NCBI RefSeq assembly: GCF_001613445.1
Contig: NZ_BDCJ01000010.1
Coordinates: 62,001-126,000, forward strand
Direction: 5' to 3'
Length of the DNA: 64,000 bases
DNA from: Nocardia grenadensis NBRC 108939
GTDB lineage: Bacteria > Actinomycetota > Actinomycetes > Mycobacteriales > Mycobacteriaceae
Shown here piece after piece: positions 29,318 through 37,795 of the stretch (the first letter of the stretch is position 1; each line of letters begins with the position of its first letter). Made by a program: the position numbers and the translations under genes. The notes under the pieces were generated by a model, which worked only from the letters and a program-made list of their open reading frames with translations, was not told the origin of the DNA and ran no database searches.

Positions 29318-29758
29318 CTAGCGCAGCGCCCCCAGGCGGTTCACGCTGGCGATCATCGCCCGCACCGAGGATTCCGCGCCGTCGGTGGCGAGAGCGGCGC
29401 CCCAGCCGCGGCGGCCGTCGCATTCACATTGCACGAAGGTCGCGGTACCCACCGCCGTGCGACGCTGATGGAACCGCAGAATCTCGACGGGGTAGCCGGC
29501 TTCGTAGAGTGCCGAGGTCATAGCGGCGATGGGGCTGCCCGCCGCCACGACCGAACGGGACCAGCCCGCGAATTCGAGGGTCGCGGTGAAGGCGCCACCG
29601 CGCGCACCGGTGGACGACCAGCCCGCGAGCCGGATCGGACCGGCGCATTCGCCGTAACGGTCGTGGAATTGGTCGGCCGTCAGTTCCGCGCATTCGGTAC
29701 GCAGGCTGCGCGGGGCGGCCGTGGTCAGGGCGTTATTTTCCAGAGTCAATGTGGTCAT
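29318..29758 (-). CDS. Free-standing LeuA allosteric (dimerisation) domain protein
   Basis: A 146-aa protein corresponding only to the C-terminal leucine-binding domain of 2-isopropylmalate synthase. Recognisable pieces are GSPIAAMTSALYEAGYPVEI, TFVQCECDGRRGWGAALATD and SSVRAMIASVNRLGALR. The catalytic TIM barrel (HxH metal site) is absent. In LeuA this domain binds Leu and inhibits the enzyme. A lone copy could sense Leu, modulate LeuA by heterodimerising, or do something else. A candidate Leu/Val attenuator lies directly upstream (29759-30020), which fits a role in branched-chain amino acid physiology. Start ATG 29758; a GTG two codons upstream is also possible. Confidence 0.82.
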   Translation of the reverse strand: MTTLTLENNALTTAAPRSLRTECAELTADQFHDRYGECAGPIRLAGWSSTGARGGAFTATLEFAGWSRSVVAAGSPIAAMTSALYEAGYPVEILRFHQRRTAVGTATFVQCECDGRRGWGAALATDGAESSVRAMIASVNRLGALR

Positions 29759-29849
29759 GAGCACGTAGGTCTTCCCAGAGATGGTCGGCAGGTTTGGGGG
29801 ACCAGCAAAAGCAGAATAAGGGGGCCCGCAGCGAGGGGGCCGGTCCGAA
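29759..29849 (-). promoter_or_regulatory. Candidate transcription attenuator hairpins upstream of the LeuA-domain gene
   Basis: Folded by eye on the minus strand. AGCGGGG (29861-29855) can pair with CCCC-T-CGCT (around 29838-29830), and GGTC with GACC inside it. An alternative GGCCC / GGGCC hairpin (around 29840-29822) is followed by CCCCCTTATTCTGCTTTT. The two foldings share bases and exclude each other, as expected for antiterminator versus terminator. I cannot compute energies. Confidence 0.5.
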
Positions 29850-29984
29850 TCAGACCCCGCTACGGCGGGTTACTACTACGGCAAGTAGCCGACGAGCCGA
29901 CTCCGCGGTACGCGAGAGGAGCACCGCACCGTCGCGATCTGCGAACATCGGCGCGGCGCACAGGCAGCCGGCAAGGATTTGCAC
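29850..29984 (-). CDS. Leader peptide with consecutive rare Leu and Val codons (candidate leu/ilv-type attenuator)
   Basis: A 44-codon open frame from GTG (29984-29982) to TGA (29852-29850). Near its end it reads CTA CTT GCC GTA GTA GTA (29888-29871), encoding LLAVVV. CTA, CTT and GTA are scarce in this GC-rich sequence, so the run is a strong sign of selection for ribosome stalling when Leu/Val-tRNA is low. No Shine-Dalgarno is seen, but the -10 TATTCT ends exactly 7 nt upstream, consistent with a leaderless start. An internal ATG at 29948 is an alternative start and leaves the control codons unchanged. Confidence 0.65.
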   Translation of the reverse strand: MQILAGCLCAAPMFADRDGAVLLSRTAESARRLLAVVVTRRSGV

Positions 29985-29991
29985 GGGGTCG

Positions 29992-30020
29992 AGAATAAAG
30001 ACTTCCGAGGAAGATGGCAA
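29992..30020 (-). promoter_or_regulatory. Promoter of the leader peptide / LeuA-domain operon
   Basis: -35 TTGCCA (30020-30015, 5 of 6 to TTGACA), a 17-bp spacer, and -10 TATTCT (29997-29992, 4 of 6 to TATAAT). The predicted transcript start coincides with the GTG at 29984. Confidence 0.65.
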
Positions 30021-30472
30021 CCATCTTCGCCCGCCGTTTCGCCTACCGCCGACGACTGTTCTCCCTGGTCACCGGTAGGCAACCCGGAGCGCTGTCCAGG
30101 CCGGCGTGACGGAACGGACTCCGCGCCCTCGATCCGGGCGCCGGTTTCGCGCCACTACCCCGCGGTGCTCCCGCGACGCCCGTGCACCCGGGTACGGCGC
30201 CGAGCGCACAGCCCGAGCGGCACCAGTCCGTCCGATCGACGCCCCGCCCCGCCGCCGGCAACCTGCCGTGCGCGCATGGCATCGTCGGCGCGGGCTCGAC
30301 CGCTCGGGCAGTTCTCTGGCCGGTAATCCGCTTGCCGGATATCCGGTCGCCGCCCCCGGTGTGGCGGCGCCCCGGTGCCGGCCTTCTCGCTGCCGGTGCC
30401 GGCCGACGGTGATCTGCCACAGCCGTTCCCGTACCGGCCGCCGTCGTTGCCGCGGCGGGTGCCCGGTGTCGC
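30021..30472. other. Intergenic region without a recognised gene
   Basis: About 450 bp between the leader promoter and the MspA-like gene. Open frames on both strands here have no family features and look like GC-driven frames. It must contain the 3' end of the porin transcript. Confidence 0.4.
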
Positions 30473-31189
30473 TCAGAAGGCGAACGATGCTCCGTAGCCC
30501 GTGGTCTGCACACTGCCACCGGTGGAATCCGCGCGAACAGTGACGAACGGCATGGCCGAAGCGGGCGACAGGCAACGGTTGACATTCAGGGGGGTATTGG
30601 TGTGGGCGAAGGAGTACGGGAAGGTCGATTCCTCGTCGAGTTCCGCTGCGCCGATCACCGCCGCCGTAACGATCCCCGGGGCCAGGCTCACCACGGCTTC
30701 GCCCGCGAGGCCGCTCTCTACCCCGACGGCCGGTATGACCGCCAGGTTGACACCCGTACCGATCCCTACGGTGGGCGGGGCGTCTATCGCCAGGCCGAGG
30801 TCGGCATGGCCGTCTATCCCGAACGAGGTCGCGAGCTCGGCGTTGGTACCGACACTCGGCGAGATTCCGACCCAGATACCGGCGAGCTCGACGGCGCAGC
30901 CGATCAGATATCCGGCCACGATCTCGCCCCCGCGCACCGGCGAGCCGGCGTCGAGGGCCACCGAGAAGTCACCGGATACCTTGACCGCGTGGGCGAACGG
31001 CACCCCCAGCGCTGCATCGGGGGACGGCACAACAGTATTGGCATTCGCGGACGCGACCATGTGCAGGCCGCCGGATGTGATCTCCCCCGGTGCCGCCCGG
31101 GCCGCTGAATCGGCGACGGAGAGAACCCCCGTCACAGTCGTGACCACCGCGGCAAGGGCCGCGACGGCGTACGAAAACTTGCGGTTCAT
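30473..31189 (-). CDS. MspA-family porin-like secreted protein
   Basis: A 238-aa protein with a signal peptide (NRKFSYAVAALAAVVTTVTG, cleavage near SAARAAPG). It is rich in alternating Gly/Val/Ala strands: GGEIVAGYLIGCAVELAG, VGISPSVGTNAELATSF, PTVGIGTGVNLAVIPAVG and EAVVSLAPGIVTAAVIGA. It ends with an RCLSPASAMPFVTVRADSTG...YGASFAF segment like that of MspA paralogues. MspA proteins form octameric porins in the mycolic-acid outer membrane. A Cys pair (IGC, NRC) matches Nocardia members. The family assignment rests on pattern, not alignment. Confidence 0.78.
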   Translation of the reverse strand: MNRKFSYAVAALAAVVTTVTGVLSVADSAARAAPGEITSGGLHMVASANANTVVPSPDAALGVPFAHAVKVSGDFSVALDAGSPVRGGEIVAGYLIGCAVELAGIWVGISPSVGTNAELATSFGIDGHADLGLAIDAPPTVGIGTGVNLAVIPAVGVESGLAGEAVVSLAPGIVTAAVIGAAELDEESTFPYSFAHTNTPLNVNRCLSPASAMPFVTVRADSTGGSVQTTGYGASFAF

Positions 31190-31706
31190 CGTGCTCCAGT
31201 CAGTTGTGAACAGATCGGGATTTCACACACGAACTCACCCACAGCGTCAGCGCCGCGCGTCCGCGGGTCAGAGACTCGTATCCCGCGAAATCGACCACAG
31301 CAGTCGAAGACGGTTTCGTACCGCACTGGAACACTCACCGTTTCGGTGGACCGCGGTACCTGCCGAGCATCATAAACCCGTCCGCGATCGTCGGACATGT
31401 TTACGCGCCGGAAGACTCGCCTTATCGGCAGCGATCCCACCGCGCCGAGATCACGGATGCGACATCCGCTCTCAGAAATGGGATCGCGCTCGGCTTCTTC
31501 GGGCGACCCGGATGCCGCCGCCCAGCAGGCACGACATGGTCATCGACGAGAAGATGGAGTGCGGTCGGGAGGGATCGAGGTCTTCGGTCACGTCGATACC
31601 CTCCGCTTCTACACCCGCGCAACCGATCCCGCGATTCACCCACCAAGCCGATTGCTGCCCGCCAGCAGGCGGGCAGCAATCGGGAATCACTCATCCAGGA
31701 GTGAAC
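31190..31706. other. Intergenic region between MspA-like gene and polA
   Basis: 517 bp. It contains the porin promoter side on the minus strand and a very strong hairpin at 31648-31683. A 50-odd codon open frame on the minus strand overlaps the hairpin but lacks an RBS and family features. Confidence 0.4.
31648..31683 (-). terminator. Hairpin downstream of polA
   Basis: A perfect 16-bp stem CCGATTGCTGCCCGCC / GGCGGGCAGCAATCGG with the 4-nt loop AGCA, 24 bp beyond the polA stop. There is no T-run, so it is either a hairpin-only terminator or an mRNA 3'-end stabiliser. Confidence 0.7.
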
Positions 31707-34448
31707 TCAGTGGGCTGCCGCATCCCAGCTGCGCCCGACACCGACCGAAACACTGAGCGGGACAGAGAGTTCGATGGCCGAGGCCATCTGCTCCCGGGCC
31801 AGCTCCTGCAACTGTTCCCGCTCGCCCGGCGCGACCTCGAAGACGAGTTCGTCGTGGATCTGCAGCAGCATCCGCGAACGCAGCCCCGACTCGGCGAGCG
31901 CGCTGTGCACATTGATCATGGCGACCTTGATGATATCGGCCGCGGTGCCCTGGATCGGGGCGTTGAGCGCCATCCGCTCGGCGGCCTCGCGGCGCTGGCG
32001 GTTGCTGTGGTCGAGGTCGGGCAGGTAACGGCGGCGGCCGAAGAGGGTCTGCGTATAGCCCACTTTGCGGGCCTGCTCCACCACGGCGTGCAGATAGTCG
32101 CGGATACCGCCGAACCGGGCGAAGTAGATGTCCATCTGCTCCTTCGCCTCCTGGGTGCTGATCTTCAGCTGGGCGGACAGACCGTAGGAGCTGAGGCCGT
32201 ACGCGAGGCCGTAGGACATCGCCTTGATCCGGCGGCGGACCTCCGGGGAGACCTCGGAGATCGGGATGTCGAACGCCTTGGAGGCGACGAAACTGTGCAG
32301 ATCCTCGCCGGAGTTGAAGGCCTCGATCAGGCCCTCGTCGCCGGAGAGATGGGCCATGATCCGCATCTCGATCTGGCTGTAGTCGGCGGTCATCAGCGAT
32401 TCGTAGCCCGGGCCGACCACGAAGGTGTCGCGGATCATCCGGCCGGTATCGGTGCGGATGGGAATGTTCTGCAGATTGGGCTCGGTGGACGAGAGCCGCC
32501 CGGTGGCGGCGATGGTCTGGTTGAAGGTGGTGTGAATCCGGCCGTCGTCGGCCACGGATTTCAGCAGGCCGTCCACGGTGACCTTGAGGCGGGTGGCGTC
32601 GCGATGGGCGAGCAGATGCTGCAGGAAAGGATGCTCGGTCTTCTCGTAGAGCGATTCCAGCGCGTCCGCGTCGGTGGTATAGCCGGTCTTGGTGCGTTTG
32701 GTCTTCGGCATATCGAGTTCGTCGAACAGCACCACCTGTAGCTGTTTCGGCGACCCGAGATTGATCTGCTTGCCGATCACGTCGTAGGCGGCATTCGCGG
32801 CCTCGGCGACCTTGTCCGCGAATTGCCGCTGCAATTCGCCGAGCTGATCGGTGTCGACGGCGATACCGGCGTCCTCGAGTTCGGCGAGTACCCCGAGCAG
32901 CGGCAGTTCCATCTCGTCGAGCAACGGCGTGGATTCGATCTTGGCGAGTTCTTCGTCCAGGGCGTCGGCCAGATCGGCGACCGCGCGGGCCCGCAGCATC
33001 TCGTTCTGCGCGAGTTCGGCGTCCACCGCGTCCTCGGCGTCGAGCAGGGAGAGCTGCGGCGCGGCCTCGGTCTCGGTGCGCAGTTCCCGATGCAGGTACC
33101 GCAGCGACAGATCATCGAGGTTGAAGCTGCGCTGCCCCGGCCGGACCAGATAGGCGGCCAGGGCGGTATCGCTGCTCAGACCGCCCAGGGTCCAGCCACG
33201 ACCGCGCAGCGCGTGCAGCGCCCCCTTGGCCTCGTGCAGGGCCTTGCGATGCGACGTATCGGTGAGCCAGGCACCGAGCGCCGATTCGTCCTCGGCGGTG
33301 AGGGCGGTGATATCGATATAGCCGGATTCGCCGTCCGCGGCGGCGATGGCGAGGGCTCGCACGTCACCGGCCGCCGGCGTGCTGGTACCGGACAACGAAA
33401 TACCGTGCCGGGCACCGGATTTCGCGTGCTCGGCGAGCCAGTCCGCGACACTGCCGGGCTCCAGCGTGCCCCCGCTGATCTCGAAACCCGAGTCGGCCTC
33501 CACGGTGGGCGGGGCCAGGGTTTCGAAAAGCCGATCACGCAGTACCCGGAATTCCAGATCGTCGAACAGCTGGTGGATCCGCTCCCGGTTCCAGGCCCCC
33601 TGGGCCAGCTGATCGGGGGTGTAGGGCAGCGGGACGTCGCGAACCATCTCGGTGAGCTGCCGGTTGAGCACCACACTGCTGAGATTGGCGCGCAACGCGT
33701 CACCGACCTTGCCGCGCACCTCGTCCACCTTGTCGACGAGCGTGTTCAGATCCCCGTACTCGCGGATCCATTTGGCGGCGGTCTTCTCCCCCACGCCCGG
33801 GATACCGGGGAGATTGTCGCTGGGGTCACCGCGCAGCGCCGCGTAATCCGGGTACTGCGCCGGGGTGAGACCGTATTTCTTCTCGACCTCCTCCGGGGTG
33901 AAGCGGGTGAGATCGGAGACCCCTTTGCGGGGGTACAGCACCGTCACGTCGTCGCACACCAGCTGGATCGAGTCACGGTCGCCGGTGACCACCAGCACCC
34001 GGTACCCCTGCGGCACGGCCTGAGCGGTGAGCGTGGCGATGATGTCGTCGGCCTCATAGCCCTCGATCGCCATCACCGGGATACCGAGCGCACCCAGCAC
34101 CTCTTTGGTGAGCTCGACCTGCCCGCGGAATTCGTCGGGAGTCGCCGACCGGTTCGCCTTGTACGCCGGGTAGGCCTCCACCCGGAAGGTCTGCCGGGAG
34201 ACGTCGAAGGCGGCGGCCACATGGGTCGGTTTCTCGTCGCGCAGCAGATTGATGAGCATGGCGGTGAACCCGTACACCGCATTGGTGGTCTGCCCGGTGA
34301 CCGTCTGGAAATTCTCCGCGGGAAGCGCGAAGAAGGCCCGGTAGGCCAGCGAATGCCCGTCCAGTAGCAGCAGCGTGGGCCGCTCTCCCGAGGAACCCGG
34401 GGCGGCGGAGGCGGAGGTCGTCGGCTGCGCAGTGGTCGGTGAGGTCAC
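31707..34448 (-). CDS. polA: DNA polymerase I
   Basis: PolA (913 aa) fills repair gaps and removes Okazaki primers. The N-terminal 5'-nuclease (about 25-310) shows LLLLDGHSLAYRAFFALPAE, GYEADDIIATL and VVTGDRDSIQLV. The middle 3'-5' exonuclease-like domain lacks the usual acidic metal ligands, as is normal in actinobacteria. The polymerase has motif A LMTADYSQIEMRIMAHLSG, O-helix RRRIKAMSYGLAYGLSSYG and motif C LLQIHDELVFEVAPGE. I choose GTG 34448 (MTSPTTAQ...), giving mycobacterial-like length, although the frame is open further upstream. Confidence 0.97.
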   Translation of the reverse strand: MTSPTTAQPTTSASAAPGSSGERPTLLLLDGHSLAYRAFFALPAENFQTVTGQTTNAVYGFTAMLINLLRDEKPTHVAAAFDVSRQTFRVEAYPAYKANRSATPDEFRGQVELTKEVLGALGIPVMAIEGYEADDIIATLTAQAVPQGYRVLVVTGDRDSIQLVCDDVTVLYPRKGVSDLTRFTPEEVEKKYGLTPAQYPDYAALRGDPSDNLPGIPGVGEKTAAKWIREYGDLNTLVDKVDEVRGKVGDALRANLSSVVLNRQLTEMVRDVPLPYTPDQLAQGAWNRERIHQLFDDLEFRVLRDRLFETLAPPTVEADSGFEISGGTLEPGSVADWLAEHAKSGARHGISLSGTSTPAAGDVRALAIAAADGESGYIDITALTAEDESALGAWLTDTSHRKALHEAKGALHALRGRGWTLGGLSSDTALAAYLVRPGQRSFNLDDLSLRYLHRELRTETEAAPQLSLLDAEDAVDAELAQNEMLRARAVADLADALDEELAKIESTPLLDEMELPLLGVLAELEDAGIAVDTDQLGELQRQFADKVAEAANAAYDVIGKQINLGSPKQLQVVLFDELDMPKTKRTKTGYTTDADALESLYEKTEHPFLQHLLAHRDATRLKVTVDGLLKSVADDGRIHTTFNQTIAATGRLSSTEPNLQNIPIRTDTGRMIRDTFVVGPGYESLMTADYSQIEMRIMAHLSGDEGLIEAFNSGEDLHSFVASKAFDIPISEVSPEVRRRIKAMSYGLAYGLSSYGLSAQLKISTQEAKEQMDIYFARFGGIRDYLHAVVEQARKVGYTQTLFGRRRYLPDLDHSNRQRREAAERMALNAPIQGTAADIIKVAMINVHSALAESGLRSRMLLQIHDELVFEVAPGEREQLQELAREQMASAIELSVPLSVSVGVGRSWDAAAH

Positions 34449-34599
34449 ACCCCGAGAGTCTAGGGACCCCCACCGACACCCGCCCACACCCGTACCAGGT
34501 CGGCCCCGGCCCGGGCCCGGGCCGCCCGGAGCGGAAGGCCCCCGCCGACGACTCACTACCGGGCCGTCCCGAGTCGGCGCCACCCCTACCGAGCCGGCC

Positions 34600-35361
34600 T
34601 CAGCCGACACCCAGATAAGCGGCCTGTACCGCGGGGTCGTCGAGCAGCTCGCGGCCGCGCCCGGTCTTGGTGATCTCTCCCGTTTCCACGATGTAGGCAC
34701 GATCGCTGCGGGCCAGCGCCTGCCGGGCGTTCTGCTCCACCAGCAGCACGGTGGTACCGGTGGCGTTGATCTCGGCGATGATCCGGAAGATCTGCTGGAT
34801 CACCATCGGCGCCAGGCCCATGGACGGTTCGTCCAGCAGCAGCAACCGCGGCCGGGCCATCAGCGCCCGCCCGATGGCGAGCATCTGCTGTTCGCCGCCC
34901 GAGAGCGTGCCGCCGGCCTGCTTACGCCGTTCCAGCAAGCGCGGGAACAGTTCGAAAACCCGGTCCAGGGCGGCGTCGTACTCGGTCTTCTTCGCGAAGG
35001 GCCGGGCGTAGCACCCCATATCCAGGTTCTCCTGCACGGTCATCCCCGGGAACACGCCCCGGCCCTCGGGCGCCTGCACCAGCCCGGCGATCACCCGGTG
35101 GTGCGCCTTCAACCGGCTGATATCGCGTCCCTCGAACCTGATCTGCCCCCGGGTCAACGGCAACAATCCCGACAGGGCGCGCATGGTGGTGGTCTTCCCG
35201 GCGCCGTTCGCACCCAGCAGGGTGACCAGTTCCCCGGGGGCGACCCGCAGCGAAATACCGTGCAGGGCTTGAATTCTGCCATAGCCGACGACCATATCGG
35301 TGACCTCGAGCAGCGGCTCGGTGCCGGTATCCGGCGTGAACTGGTCCGGTGCCGTGGTCAT
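34600..35361 (-). CDS. livF: Branched-chain amino acid ABC transporter ATP-binding protein LivF
   Basis: A 253-aa ATPase. LVTLLGANGAGKTTTMRALS (Walker A), GLVQAPEGRGVFPGMTVQEN (the LivF-type Q-loop), LSGGEQQMLAIGRALM (signature), LLLLDEPSMGLAPMV (Walker B) and VLLVEQNARQAL (switch region) define LivF. ATG 35361 overlaps the livG stop as ATGA. It is the last gene of livKHMGF. A GC-rich self-complementary stretch (34508-34523) lies downstream in the 151-bp gap before polA. Confidence 0.96.
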   Translation of the reverse strand: MTTAPDQFTPDTGTEPLLEVTDMVVGYGRIQALHGISLRVAPGELVTLLGANGAGKTTTMRALSGLLPLTRGQIRFEGRDISRLKAHHRVIAGLVQAPEGRGVFPGMTVQENLDMGCYARPFAKKTEYDAALDRVFELFPRLLERRKQAGGTLSGGEQQMLAIGRALMARPRLLLLDEPSMGLAPMVIQQIFRIIAEINATGTTVLLVEQNARQALARSDRAYIVETGEITKTGRGRELLDDPAVQAAYLGVG

Positions 35362-36404
35362 CCCCGCTCCTCCGCTCCGTGCCCGGCGTCACCCGCCGCG
35401 TCCTGCTCCGCCCGTACCGCCGCCGTGGAGGTCGCGAGATCAGCCGCCGTCAGTTCCTCATCCGGTACGCCCAGGTAGGCGGCGATGACTGCGGGATCGG
35501 TACGGATCTGCTCGGGCAGGCCGTCGGCGATCTTGCGCCCGAACTCCAGCACCACGATCCGATCGGTGACCCCCATCACCAGCCGCATATCGTGCTCGAT
35601 CAGCAACACGGTGAACCCGTCATCGCGGATCTTTCGGATCAGGTCCATGAGCGCGGATTTCTCGCTCGGATTGAACCCGGCGGCCGGCTCGTCCAGACAC
35701 AGCAGTTTCGGTTCGGTCGCCAGCGCCCGCGCGATCTCGAGGCGCCGTTGATCGCCGTAGGAGAGATTGCGGGCCTTCTCCACCGCGCGCGGGGCGATCC
35801 CCACGAATTCCAGCAGTGCCATCCCGCGTTCGAGCGCGTCGCGTTCCTCCCGGCGATGCCGCCGCGTCCGCAGGATCGCCCCCGGCACCGAGGTCCGATG
35901 CCGGGCGTCAGTGCCCACCACCACGTTCTCCAGCGCGGTCATCTCGCCGAAGAGCCGCACGTTCTGGAATGTCCGGGCGATCCCGAGCCGGGTGATCGCG
36001 TTACGTTTGCTCTTGGTGAGCGGTTGCCCGTCGAAGTACACCGCGCCGGCCGCGGGCCGGTACACCCCGGTGATCGCGTTGAAACAGGTCGTCTTCCCGG
36101 CACCGTTGGGGCCGATGAGGCCCAGGATCTCGCCGCGCCGGATCTCGAAACTCACCGCCTCGAGGGCGGTGAGCCCACCGAACTTCACGGTGAGGTTCTC
36201 GGTACGCAGCAGCGGCGCCCCGACCTCGGTCCGGATCTCCCGGTGCGCGGCCACCACCTCGGCCACCGTCGCGGCGTCGGCCAGCGCCGGATCGACAGCG
36301 GTCACGTCGACCTCACCGGACGATTCGACCGGTTGCCCGGCCGCGTATCCGGCGGCCAGATCCTCGTTGTCGAACAGCGCGTCCCCCGCGTTCGGCCCGG
36401 TCAC
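35358..36404 (-). CDS. livG: Branched-chain amino acid ABC transporter ATP-binding protein LivG
   Basis: A 348-aa ATPase with Walker A GLIGPNGAGKTTCFNAITGV, the LivG-specific RLGIARTFQNVRLFGEMTAL, signature LSYGDQRRLEIARALATEP, Walker B LLCLDEPAAGFNPSE and VLLIEHDMRLVMGVTDRIVV. It carries an unusual 65-residue acidic N-terminal extension before the ABC core (TGPNAGDALFDNEDLAAGYA...) and a 30-residue Ala/Glu-rich tail. GTG 36404 overlaps the livM stop as GTGA and has GGAGG upstream. Partner of LivF in the heterodimeric motor. Confidence 0.95.
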   Translation of the reverse strand: MTGPNAGDALFDNEDLAAGYAAGQPVESSGEVDVTAVDPALADAATVAEVVAAHREIRTEVGAPLLRTENLTVKFGGLTALEAVSFEIRRGEILGLIGPNGAGKTTCFNAITGVYRPAAGAVYFDGQPLTKSKRNAITRLGIARTFQNVRLFGEMTALENVVVGTDARHRTSVPGAILRTRRHRREERDALERGMALLEFVGIAPRAVEKARNLSYGDQRRLEIARALATEPKLLCLDEPAAGFNPSEKSALMDLIRKIRDDGFTVLLIEHDMRLVMGVTDRIVVLEFGRKIADGLPEQIRTDPAVIAAYLGVPDEELTAADLATSTAAVRAEQDAAGDAGHGAEERG

Positions 36405-37795
36405 GACGTCACCTCCGCGATGGGCCGGCGGACGGCCCGCACGATCTGCCGGCCGTAGGCGAGCAGTTTCTGCCGGACCGGGAACAGGCCCTGGGGTCGC
36501 AGGATCATCATCACCACCAGTGCGATTCCGAAGTAGAGATATTTGAGGTCGCCGAGACTCTGCGCGCCGCCGGAATAGAACATGAGCACACTGCTCAGCA
36601 GCAGCACGGCGTACACCGCCGCCGGCACGGTCACCGCGAGATACACCCAGCGCCACGGGCCGGCCAGCTCGCGGGCCCGCAGCCGCCAGCCCACCAGCAG
36701 TGCCGCGACCATCACGAGCGCGACCACGAGCTGGACGTATCCGGTGGTCTCGTCATCGGTGATCTCCACCGACATCAACCGGTTCGGCAGGTACACCACC
36801 AGGAAGGCCCCGACGATCACGCCGAGTTTATTGCCCTGGCCGCCGATCACCACCGCGCACAGGAACAGCATCGAGTTGATGATGTTGAAGCCGGTCGGGT
36901 TGATGAACTGCACCTGTCCCGCGAACAGGGCGCCGGACAGGCCGCCGATCCCGGCGCCGATCATGAACGCCCACAGTTTGAACTTGAAGGTGGGTACACC
37001 CATGATCTCCGCGGCATCCTCGTCCTCGCGGATCGCCACCCACGCCCTGCCGACCCGGCTGCGTTCCAGGTTGCCGACCAGCAGCAGCACCGCCACCACG
37101 GCGAGCATGCCGACCCAGTACCACCAGGTCCCGGAATTGGCGCGGTCGACCAGGTCGGAACTGTTCGGATCGCCGACGTTACCGGCCGAGAACACACCGT
37201 TGGGCCGGGCTTCCGATTCGCCGATATGCGGATAGGCGATCCCGGACAGGCCCAGGCTGCCGTTGGTGAGTTCACCCAGGTTGTCGGCCAGCAGCCGGAC
37301 GATCTCACCGAAGCCGAGGGTCACGATGGCCAGATAGTCCCCGCGCAGCCGCAGTGTCGGCGAACCGAGGATCAACCCGGAGACCGCGGTGACGAGAATG
37401 GCCAGCGGAACACAGGCCAGCCACGCCCAATCGGAGTGCAGCCAACCGCCGTCGGTCTGGTTCCACGGACTGTTCGGGCTGGTCAGTAGGCCGACGGTAT
37501 AGGCGCCGACCGCGTAGAAGCCGACATAGCCGAGATCCAGCAACCCGGCCTGGCCGACCACCACGTTCAGGCCGATGGCGATCAGGGCGTACATGGCGAA
37601 CTGTGCCATGACCCCGCCGAAACTGGTCCCCGGGGTGTCCAGCAGCGGCGGCGGGAACAGTGGCAGCAGCGCCAGCACCGTGAGGGCGGGGATACCCACC
37701 GCCCACTGCGCCGGGCGGCTCAGCCCGGCCCACCAGGCACGGATCTCGTCGCCCAGGCCGTGCCCCGCGGTTTTCTCGATCTGCACCGTGCTCAT
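36401..37795 (-). CDS. livM: Branched-chain amino acid ABC transporter permease LivM
   Basis: A 464-aa permease with about ten hydrophobic segments. FAMYALIAIGLNVVVGQAGL is the family hallmark, LDLGYVGFYAVGAYTVGLL follows, and RAWVAIREDEDAAEIMGVPT is the cytoplasmic coupling loop. AFLVVYLPNRL and YFGIALVVMMILRPQGLFPV lie near the end. An N-terminal 50 residues precede the core. I choose ATG 37795 (MSTVQIEKTAGHGLGDE), which overlaps the livH stop as ATGA; a longer in-frame reading would run into livH. Confidence 0.95.
   Translation of the reverse strand: MSTVQIEKTAGHGLGDEIRAWWAGLSRPAQWAVGIPALTVLALLPLFPPPLLDTPGTSFGGVMAQFAMYALIAIGLNVVVGQAGLLDLGYVGFYAVGAYTVGLLTSPNSPWNQTDGGWLHSDWAWLACVPLAILVTAVSGLILGSPTLRLRGDYLAIVTLGFGEIVRLLADNLGELTNGSLGLSGIAYPHIGESEARPNGVFSAGNVGDPNSSDLVDRANSGTWWYWVGMLAVVAVLLLVGNLERSRVGRAWVAIREDEDAAEIMGVPTFKFKLWAFMIGAGIGGLSGALFAGQVQFINPTGFNIINSMLFLCAVVIGGQGNKLGVIVGAFLVVYLPNRLMSVEITDDETTGYVQLVVALVMVAALLVGWRLRARELAGPWRWVYLAVTVPAAVYAVLLLSSVLMFYSGGAQSLGDLKYLYFGIALVVMMILRPQGLFPVRQKLLAYGRQIVRAVRRPIAEVTS

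Noticed and set aside
30043..30585. Long open frames on both strands between the Leu leader and the MspA-like gene
   Set aside because: Arg/Pro-rich composition typical of noncoding frames in GC-rich DNA; one overlaps the porin gene.
31472..31690. A 72-codon minus-strand open frame between polA and the porin
   Set aside because: It overlaps a perfect hairpin, lacks an RBS and resembles no family.
32823..34367. A 514-codon open frame on the plus strand opposite polA
   Set aside because: Shadow of polA with Arg/Gly/Val-rich low-information sequence and no domain.
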